A stretch of 64,000 bases of DNA. Origin: Isoetes taiwanensis (taxonomy: Eukaryota > Streptophyta > Lycopodiopsida > Isoetales > Isoetaceae). Made by a program: the position numbers and the translations under genes. Of the stretch, positions 56,116-64,000 are shown one piece after another (the first letter of the stretch is position 1; each line of letters begins with the position of its first letter). The stretch covers positions 5,098,224 through 5,162,223 of the forward strand of contig JAJEKV010000035.1 of NCBI GenBank assembly GCA_021234155.1, written 5' to 3'. The notes beneath the pieces are model-generated. The model was not told where the DNA came from. It made no database searches and saw nothing but the letters and a program-made list of their open reading frames with translations.

Positions 56116-56866
56116 TCTAGTGGTTTGTTCGATTCAATAGTGGTTATGAATGTTGGTTTTAAATGTGATAGTGGTTTGTTAAAACTAGTTATGATTTATG
56201 AGATTGTTTCATGCATATTATAGTAGTTTATTAAAACTAGTATAGTTTGATAAAACCACTCTGTGACTTATGACATGGTCTAAAAACTAGTTTTATTATG
56301 CCCAATATCACTCAATGTACTGAATTAAATTGAAAGGGTTTTATTGTCATATTAGCCTTGAGGGTTCTATGACCGTACATGCATGGTATGAGCAAAGCTT
56401 CAAAGACCAACAATGACAGTAGAACCACACTATCCTGCTCTCTATCTTTGCGTCCATTGCATTGCTCTGGAATACATCTTGATGCCCATCTTGGTGCCCC
56501 CAATTGTGGCAGAGGCCACACTGTCCTAGTGCCCAAACTAGGTGCCCAAAATAGGTGACCACCGCTGGAAGAGCCATACAGTCTTGCTACCTAACGGTGG
56601 TGTCCAACGCTAGAGAGCCGCATTGCCCTGGAATTTCTGAACTTTAGGTAAAATATGGATGATGTAGAAATTTTGATGACTAGGATGATGATCTAATCAA
56701 TTTGATATTATGGCATGATGATATGGATGTTTCCCGGTGGTGGCAAATCTGCACGATCCTGAGACCCATGTCAAATTCCAAATGGTATTTTTTTGGTGTT
56801 CCAGTGGTGATAGAACTGCACTAACCTGGTAGCCATCAGTGATTTGATTACTATTACTACAGGCTA

Positions 56867-57080
<214 letters not shown>

Positions 57081-58040
57081 TTTTGAATTCAATCCAATTT
57101 CCTTCTCAAATGCCACATCTTAAAAAAAAAATTGATCTAGCCATTCCGATTATTATCTATCTATCATATGGATCATCACATATAATAACTTTGAAGTGAA
57201 TGGTAAGCATTAAGTGGATACTAATGGTCGATGAACGTACTAATATGTTCCTTTTATGGCCAAAAAGTTGTGTTTGCGAATTGTAAACTAGAAGAAGGGA
57301 ATTGCCAAAGAAGAAGGATGCTCGATCATCGCCAAAGTACATGATATTTCCAACAAGACCAAATACATTGTTGTAGTTGATAGGTTATACCTATTTGATT
57401 CATTTTCTAAAACATTTATAGAGGAGAATAAGCTTTGTCCAATGACAATTGAAGTTGTAGTGTTTCAAACAAGTGTTTGTGAAGGACATTTTCTTAAATG
57501 ATTGACCACATGTTCTTGCTATTTGAGCCAAAAACAAGTTTTTGAGCTTTTTGAATATTTGCAAGTTTGAGGGGTATAAGTGTAATTTTGGCCATATGAC
57601 AAGCCTTGGAGGTTTAAAGGTTTGTGGATTTATAATGATGGAATATGTTGGGGTTGCATTTTGAAACTCACTGTTTCTTTTAGATCTAATTAAGGGGTCG
57701 GTGAGGAAGGGTGTCGAACAGGCTATTTCAATATATTTTGGCATATTCATATAACATACCATTTAAGGGGTTGGACATTCTCTTGACAAGTAGGCACAAT
57801 AGCATTCTCAAGCATATTGTATAGAATATACCATGCATTAGACAAATAGCCCTCTGAATAAGTCATTGGGGGTTTCAATATTTTAGTATACTTCAATATA
57901 TTCTTCTATACTGTTGCAATATACCATAATATAAATCCAATGACCTCTACACAAGTCAACATAATGGCCTTCCAAAACCCATTATCTATTAGCAGTTATT
58001 TCACATGTCTGGATGCATATTATTTGATCAGAGATTTGTG
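57081..58040. other. AT-rich stretch without a recognised gene
   Basis: Many AATATA-type words (57720-57940). No conserved coding pattern on either strand. Confidence 0.5.
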
Positions 58041-58047
58041 TGGAGTT

Positions 58048-58079
58048 ATGGTTTAGCTGGGGAACTCCAGCTAAACCAT
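58048..58079. other. Perfect 13-bp hairpin
   Basis: ATGGTTTAGCTGG pairs with CCAGCTAAACCAT around a GGAACT loop. A second weaker stem (TACGTAT/ATACGTA, 58080-58101) follows at once. Confidence 0.85.
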
Positions 58080-58675
58080 TACGTATTTGTTTCCATACGT
58101 ATTATTTTAGGGAACCTGCCCTTTGAACCATTGGTAACTTAGTGTCATTTCTCAGTACATTTGTATATGCCATGTATATATAACATATAGATAAAATAAG
58201 ATAAGATGAATTTTTACGTCCATGGGAACCCAACGGGTTATGACCAATATAACATGTGCGCCTTAGGCCGGATTTCCCCGAATGGCAGTGGCAGTATTCA
58301 TTTTAAATAGAAGCCAATAGGAAATCCCCACGTTAGATTCCATTATTCTGTCGTTCATCCCTCTTTCCATTATTTGTGGTGCTACGTAATTGACATTATT
58401 TTTTATCGTGGAATTTTCATATTGCTAGGTAGAATGAAACGACAATAGGAAGAACACACATCTAATAGTAATGAAATTTTAATCACCTTAAAATTTTGTC
58501 ATTATTCGACAAGTTTTTATACAACGAAGAATCCTGCTGAATTCTGGCAATGTTTTTGTGCGGCGCCACTTTCTACTCTTTCTGCACAGTGTCGGCTTCT
58601 ACTTTGCTTCTTTATCTCTGTTTTGTGACTTCCCAGTTCAACATATTTTTAGATAGAGTTACATCTGTTTCATGC

Positions 58676-58825
58676 TTCTGTCGCGACAGAAGCCAGGGAT
58701 GCAAACACCATAGCTGCGGCCTATACAAGGGCGGACTGGCTGGAAACGCCAGAATCTTACGAATTCAAAGAAGATTTGCCATAGGATCTGAGATTGAAGA
58801 CGAAAATCTGCAGCTATCAACCATT
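58676..58825 (+). pseudogene. Small heat-shock protein (HSP20) fragment
   Basis: From 58680 the frame reads VATEARDANTIAAAYTRADW then LETPESYEFKEDLP, the start of the alpha-crystallin domain of plant cytosolic HSP20 proteins. A TAG follows at 58782. In the next frame GSEIEDENLQLS matches the following strand, implying a deletion of several codons. The remainder of the domain is absent. sHSPs are ATP-independent chaperones. It is a dead fragment. Confidence 0.6.
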
Positions 58826-59029
58826 TTTCTTCTCATAGACAATACTAGGTTACGGTTTAAATAGTGGACCAGGGCATAGATAGAACTGCGCCATTATTTC
58901 GACAGCCATAGATAGAGCTTCTTCTTACGGCAGCCATAGACAAATCTTGCTTCTTTTTGTATTCGGAATCCGGCTCCATCAGAGTTTGTCTGCTAGATTT
59001 TAAGGTGGATAAAATTTCGACTAATTTCG

Positions 59030-59146
59030 CTCATCATTGAAATTTCAACAGGAAATTTTGAGCAGACTTGGCGGCGCCATTCGCAACTCCGCCGCTCGTG
59101 GCCCGCCAGGTCAGCTCAAAATTTCCTGGAGAAATTTCAAGATGAG
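59030..59146. other. Long imperfect foldback (about 44-bp arms)
   Basis: The left arm (59030-59074, starting CTCATCATTGAAATTTC) and the right arm (59103-59146, ending AGAAATTTCAAGATGAG) are reverse complements at roughly nine positions in ten, with a GC-rich loop of about 28 nt. Weaker pairing may extend outward (AGATTTTAAGGTGGATAAAA against the complement of 59150-59172). It could be a miniature foldback element or an inverted-repeat transcript. Confidence 0.7.
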
Positions 59147-59169
59147 TGAATTTTCTCCGTCCTAAAAAT

Positions 59170-60440
59170 CAGTGGCTAGCTTTTCTATGCTTGTCGTATT
59201 GGGAGTCTTTAAAGTAGAAAATGCGAGCAATTCCAAAATTTTTATGTTATTGCCTCGAAATTGTGAGGCCATGTCATTTTGAAACATGTTGTTAATGAAA
59301 ATCGAGCTTAGATAAATACACCTAGACTACCATGCAAACAATTATATGCTTAAAGGTGTGAAAACAAAATCAACTAGTCTAGATTCAAATATGGATTTCA
59401 TTAACGGCTACGATTGTGATCTGCCCCTTGAAATTTTGATTGGTCTACTACTCTCTATGGCAAAAAGGCGGGAAGCGACTTGAAAGGGATTTTTTAATCT
59501 AATTGCTATATTTTTGTTAGGATTTTGTTGCGGCCTCCTCCTTCAGAGCAAGCAAAAACGGCTCCTTGCGGGCGCCTCCAGCCATCAGAGCAAGCAAAAA
59601 CCGTCAGAGCTCCCTGCGGCGAAGCAGGAACGAAACCCTGGGGCGGGTTTTCATTGGCGCCTCTAGCCAGAGATGGGTTCCATTGCCTCCCCAGCCAGAG
59701 ATGGGTTATTCTGTTTCGCTGTTCTTCATTGTTTTTCTGTTTCTTTCAGATGTCACAACTATAGAGAGGTTTGTTTCGCTTGCTCCTCCTTATTTTATTT
59801 TGTTCCTTTGTTTCGTTTCACATCTCATTCTACTTCTTTCATTGAACCGAAATGAAATGACAGAAAGTAAGTGGATTAAAATATCCCTTTCCTGGAGTTG
59901 AGTTCTTGATTTATTTGTTTTGGCGCAACACAGGTCTTGAGGAAAGGAAAAATGCTTGTCTGGTTGCCGAGATATGGCAAATAATATCGAGCTTGAGGTA
60001 TCATTCTGATCTTTCTCATATATATTATTCTCTTCCACCTTTCCATGCTCGCATAACTCGTCTCATTGAAGGCTTAAAATTTTTTACTTTTAAATCAAGC
60101 TTTGATGCGTGGATATCTCCACCAAGAGTTGACTGTGCCAGAAGAAGGCCATCGACTGTATCAGAAGAAGGCCAGGGGAAAATTGCATGTTTAGCCCATC
60201 CTATTTAGGACATATTTTTATTCTGAAATGAAATAAACGCTTTATTTCCCTGGTTTTCAGGACCTCTTAATTGTGCATTTAATTTGCACTGGTTGCAGAG
60301 CATCAAAATGTTATCAGGACAGATTATCCATGTCTTAATAATCAAGACAGATTATTAAGAACAATGCACTGCAATGACAGATTATCCATTATACTGCACT
60401 GAATGTTCATTCTTGACTTGCATCTTATTCATTTTTTACA
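59170..60440. other. Stretch with GC-rich low-complexity ORFs, no gene recognised
   Basis: 59530-59700 carries two CAGAGCAAGCAAAAAC-type copies and two CAGAGATGGGTT copies. Overlapping frames in it encode low-complexity text without a family match. Confidence 0.4.
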
Positions 60441-60454
60441 GCAAAGAGTAATTC

Positions 60455-60542
60455 TTTCTCGCCACTTGCTTGATGGCCTGTGCTTAATCAATATTTCAAG
60501 AGCATCATACCTTATGGACGTGTTTGGGTTCGATTCCCAAAA
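60455..60542 (+). mobile_element. Possible tRNA-derived SINE remnant
   Basis: TTGGG-TTCGATT-CCCAA (60523-60539) forms a perfect tRNA T arm and contains GGTTCGATTCC, a consensus B box. Upstream, TGATGGCCTGTGCTTAA is a poor A box, and the anticodon arm around AGCATCATACCTTATGG is not well paired. This is more likely a SINE relic than a tRNA gene. Confidence 0.4.
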
Positions 60543-60559
60543 GGTAAAACTAAGAAAAA

Positions 60560-61630
60560 TAATGATTAAAACAATTGTCTCTGAGAGGGCAGTATCATAT
60601 GAATAAATAGAAGAACAAAGGGAAAAAAAAAAGTATTCATAAGATGGGCATAATTTATTGCAAAGGTAATCATTATTCATTACATGGGCATAATTCATTG
60701 CAAACGTTATTTATCCTGGATAAAGAAATGTTAATGATGTTACTTATTATAGATGGCAATCATTTGTAATAGTGGAGGTTACTTATCACATTTGCATGAA
60801 TCAACTAAATAACTAGGTATTTAATTTGTGGCATAAACGTCTAATAATGTGACTGAGAAACTCATCACATTCTATGAGTTGAAATGACAACGGTTTCAAA
60901 CTAAGTATGGCTTATTTTGTTCGTGAAACCAAAGTCAATTAAGACAATAAATATTCATTATCTCAATGCAAAAACTAATGGTAGTTAGTCCATGTTCTAT
61001 GATACAAAAAACTACTGCACTTTATTGTAGGAAACAAGGTTAGTTCATATGAGATACGGTAGATAATTTTATTACGAAGGCACTTTAAGTTATACAAACA
61101 TTTAAAGAGGAAATCATTAGTGGTTTAGGGCATACATTACTAATCAATACACATTTTAAAATTGAGCAATAAAGCGTTATTAAAACTAAATAAATAAACT
61201 ATCATAAAGAACCATGATGCTTAATTGTGGTAACAAACTAGAGTGATAAGTCATACATAAAAATCACACCTTTAACTAGTAGTGGTTATTCAACACATTA
61301 ACCCACTTAGTGACATCCCTTTTTTATAGTGGTTTCATGTAAAAACTGCTATGGAAAACTAACAGTGATTATTTTTTGGGCCCCTTGTGGTGGCCTGGGC
61401 GGGCTCTGTTCTTCCATATGGTCTCGGCGTTGTCGTTCTCCTGAGCTTAGGCCTCTAGCTGCATACACAAGTGATTCATGGCTACATGGTTAGTTTTAGC
61501 TTGTTCTCTTGCATTATTTATGTTTGTTGGTATAGTTGGGGGCACAAAATACATCAACAAAACATTTGAAGTGCAAAAGGAAATTATATTTATATTATAT
61601 AATATTTAGTACAAAAAGTCTCCGGGATCA
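60560..61630. other. AT-rich stretch, no gene recognised
   Basis: Short GTGGTTT/TAGTGG-type words recur (61120, 61278, 61329) as in the 56100-56300 stretch. No coding pattern is seen. Confidence 0.4.
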
Positions 61631-61637
61631 ATCTAAT

Positions 61638-63171
61638 CTAATCTTGAAATCGCCGGTAAGATGGGTTGTCCTCAAGGAACTTCTTAACTTGGGTCGTTCC
61701 TACCGAATGATCCAAGTTCCTGAGGACGTTTGCTGACGAGCCGCCCTGCAAGGCTCTCGCCAACTCTTCCACCCTGCGGTCGGATGTGCAGGCCGCGGTC
61801 ACCGCCAATCTCGCCTGCCGTCGATGGGGTATGGCGAAGTCGAAGAGGTCAAGTGCCATTGCTCTCTTGACTAGGACAGCATAATCGACATTTGCCGCTA
61901 TTCGAGCATGCCTGCCGAAGCCTGAGAGTGCAATAAGCATGAACACTCCTTCTTCTCCCTGGGGGCTGAACTTGCGGTGTACTACCGCTATTCTCCCATC
62001 CAGCAGCAGGGGCAGGTAGTACCTCAGGGACCTGTCATTGTGTGTCGCTGAAGCTTCTCCGCTTGTTTGGAGCTCTATGCCGCCCGGCGTATTCGTCGAT
62101 CTCTATCTCAGTCAGCTCTCGGTAGTCTTCAATTGTGGAGTCGACTCGTCTGAGGTCAATTCCCGCTCCTCTTGTTGGAGGTGGTGTCGAAGGCCTCGGC
62201 ATTAAGATGCTCGTGGTCTTTCCACGGATCCCCATCTATTCCTGGAGGGCGAGGAACTCCTCCTCCGTTGGCAGCTCCCGCTCTTCCATCATTTGCCTGA
62301 TGTTGCTGTAGGCCTGGATGTCGGAAGTCACTTCCCCTGTGTAGGTGTCGGCTTCCCTGACTTGAAGCGGAAAGTCTGAGACTCCCCGGACGATGAAGTC
62401 ATCTAAGTCCGGTTGCGCCGTAGTTGGTGGAAGCGATTCATCCAGTGCGAGCTCCCTCTCCACGCATTGGGCGGGTTACGGATGTCGGCGAGGGAGTAAA
62501 TACTCCTCTCCGTCGATGATGATAGGGGCTAGGCTTGTGATGCCTAGCCCAAGTGGGGGAGCACTCTGAGGTTCTGTCGGCTCTGCTCGAAGTTGACCAG
62601 CTCCTCTTACGCTTGTCGCCCGTTCCTCCTCTGAGTCTAGCTTCGGTGTACTCTTAGGTCGTCCGACTCCTCTTCTTCCTCTCTTCCTTCTTGCTCTTCT
62701 TTGATGCTTTGCAAAAGCATCACGCTCTTCTGCTTTCGGGCTGCTATGGGGTCCACCTCCATGGGAGGAATAGAGGATTGCCCCCAATGGGTTTTCGACG
62801 CGGTGGGATAGGAAAATAGCTAAAGGCGGCGTGTAGGAGAAATACTTGGTCTGTTAGGCTGTCCGGGGACCATGTAGTCCCAGTAGCCTCTGCGCCTTGT
62901 TAGTTAAGTACTTGGCGATGTTGGGGACATCACCCAAGGCTGCTTGAAGGGATGGGCGGGGGACAAAATAGCCTATGCAAGGGGGGAGCTGGACGAGAGA
63001 GGGTCCTACCCTAGCTTGGAATTCTGCTAAGACTTGTCTATATGCTGGGGTTGCATTCAGAGTGGCTTGCACATCTATTTCTTTCCCAAAGACTCGGAAG
63101 ATGTCATTGACATCCGCCTCGGCAGCATGGGCACTGGCGCTGTACCATCGCCTGAAGTCAGCAGTGGCCAT
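61638..63171 (-). pseudogene. Decayed unrecognised coding region, mostly one frame
   Basis: Four consecutive open blocks (63171-62854, 62787-62476, 62463-62236, 62235-62035) share one frame and are separated only by single stop codons and short gaps. The last block (61946-61638) follows a one-base shift near 62030. The text starts MATADFRRWYSASAHAAEAD, has a basic stretch RRARRKRGRRGVGRPKS, and ends with IALSGFGRHARIAANVDYAV and AIPHRRQARLAVTAACTSDR. GC content is higher than in neighbouring DNA, suggesting a different origin. I recognise no family; a mobile-element or host gene relic are both possible. Confidence 0.5.
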
Positions 63172-63711
63172 TGATCTAGCGAAGAAGAGAGTATCAAACG
63201 GATGCAGAAGCGCCTCAGGGAGCTGGAAGATCGCCTAAGCAGTGGAGAGCAAACTTACAGGGTGCTAAATGAGAAATGGAGGACCTATTTATAGAAAAGG
63301 GAAAAACCCTAATTTTTGGATGACCTAGAATTTACTGAGATTGGGTGATTCTGATCTATTAAAGGGTGCAATTGCGAGTTTGAAGACTACTTCTAGGGTT
63401 TGAGCATGCTAGGATGGATTAATGAACCTATTACAACAAATTGGAGGTCATTTGAATGTGGCATGGTGAAGAAAATGCTGAGAGGTCTCACACGTTGCGC
63501 CCAGACCGATAATGAAAAGTTCATTTTCTGCCCTGGCGCGACGTGTGAGACATGGGCTCTAAATGGGTTAAACTTGATCTTATATTATAATGTTATACCG
63601 TAATTCTTGGATCAAGCCCTAATTTCAATGTTCGAGATCATCTGAGTGCATCCGAAGGCCGAGATTTATTGAACGACTTACCATCACCATGATTGGTTGT
63701 AGTTTGATCTC

Positions 63712-64000
63712 TTAAGGGGAAAGGTAAAGGAAAAAGGGGGGAAAGGAAAAGGGAAGAGACAAGAGAGAATGTGAAGGGCGAAAAGGCACGGGAAAAGGGA
63801 GAAAAGCAAAGGGAAAAGGGTGGGGATAAGAGAGGAGAAAAAGGCATGAAAAAATGAAAAGGGAAAGAAGAAAGAAAAGGGAAGGGGGAAAAGGTACCTG
63901 GAGAAAGGGCACGAGGGAAAAGGGAAGAGATAAAGTGGTAAAGGGAAGAGGAAAGGGCACGGGAAAAAAAGGAAGAAGGAAAGATTGAAGAAAGGGAAAA
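63712..64000 (+). repeat. Purine (GGGAAA) tract to the window edge
   Basis: Nearly 290 bases almost free of pyrimidines on the plus strand, built from GGGAAA/GGAAAAGG words. It gives spurious Pro/Ser/Leu/Phe frames on the other strand. It continues beyond the window. Confidence 0.95.

Noticed and set aside
60455-60542. tRNA gene with a perfect T arm.
   Set aside because: The D and anticodon arms and acceptor stem do not form a cloverleaf; listed only as a SINE-like remnant.
63638-63960. Minus-strand ORFs rich in Pro, Ser, Leu and Phe.
   Set aside because: Composition artefact of the purine tract.

Overview
The window looks like nuclear DNA from a large, repeat-rich land-plant genome. The evidence is remnants of plant gene families (NOD26-like aquaporin, isoprenylated heavy-metal proteins with a CaaX end, an ECT/YTH reader, a small heat-shock protein), spliceosomal GT-AG introns, plant-type Ty3/gypsy, Ty1/copia and LINE elements, and many microsatellites. 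One retroelement lineage carries a canonical chromodomain and resembles Tcn1/Sushi-like chromoviruses more than the usual angiosperm ones. With the generally gene-poor layout this hints at a non-angiosperm plant (bryophyte, lycophyte, fern or gymnosperm), but the species cannot be fixed from the sequence. No rRNA gene, convincing functional tRNA gene or CRISPR array was seen.

Layout. 1-10759: a decayed Tat-like Ty3/gypsy element with LTRs of at least 1.9 kb. It carries two RNase H domains, one of them encoded upstream of the reverse transcriptase. 10760-14450: intergenic DNA, then exons of a broken minus-strand gene of unknown function that begins with a 28-nt coding exon. 14452-27114: a tandem duplication of an aquaporin (NIP) exon block; unit 1 is split by a composite chromovirus insertion at 15068-25571 with a 5-bp target duplication. 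The composite is two related copies in opposite orientation, so it forms an inverted repeat of several kilobases. 27115-32030: two further copies of the 28-nt exon, then gene-poor DNA.

32083-47690 is a cluster of heavy-metal-associated isoprenylated plant protein (HIPP) genes on the minus strand: one frameshifted gene, two intact 134-residue genes, a 3'-end fragment and a promoter-only fragment. They are interleaved with copia integrase fragments and an ECT pseudogene, and were produced by repeated segmental and tandem duplication. 48950-51824 holds two LINE 3' ends, one with a decayed reverse transcriptase and a hexanucleotide tail, with a tRNA-derived SINE-like head between them.

52637-56062 is the least explained part: two convergent multi-exon genes. 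The plus-strand one (coiled coil plus cysteine/histidine cluster) has four in-frame stops but consistent exon phases. The minus-strand one (two exons, 311 residues, cysteine-rich) is intact. Neither is recognised; they may belong to a host family or to an undescribed mobile element. 56868-64000 holds a 71-copy CTA array, hairpins, a small heat-shock fragment, a decayed minus-strand coding region, and a purine tract that runs off the end. Only three protein genes look intact: the two HIPP genes and the 311-residue gene.
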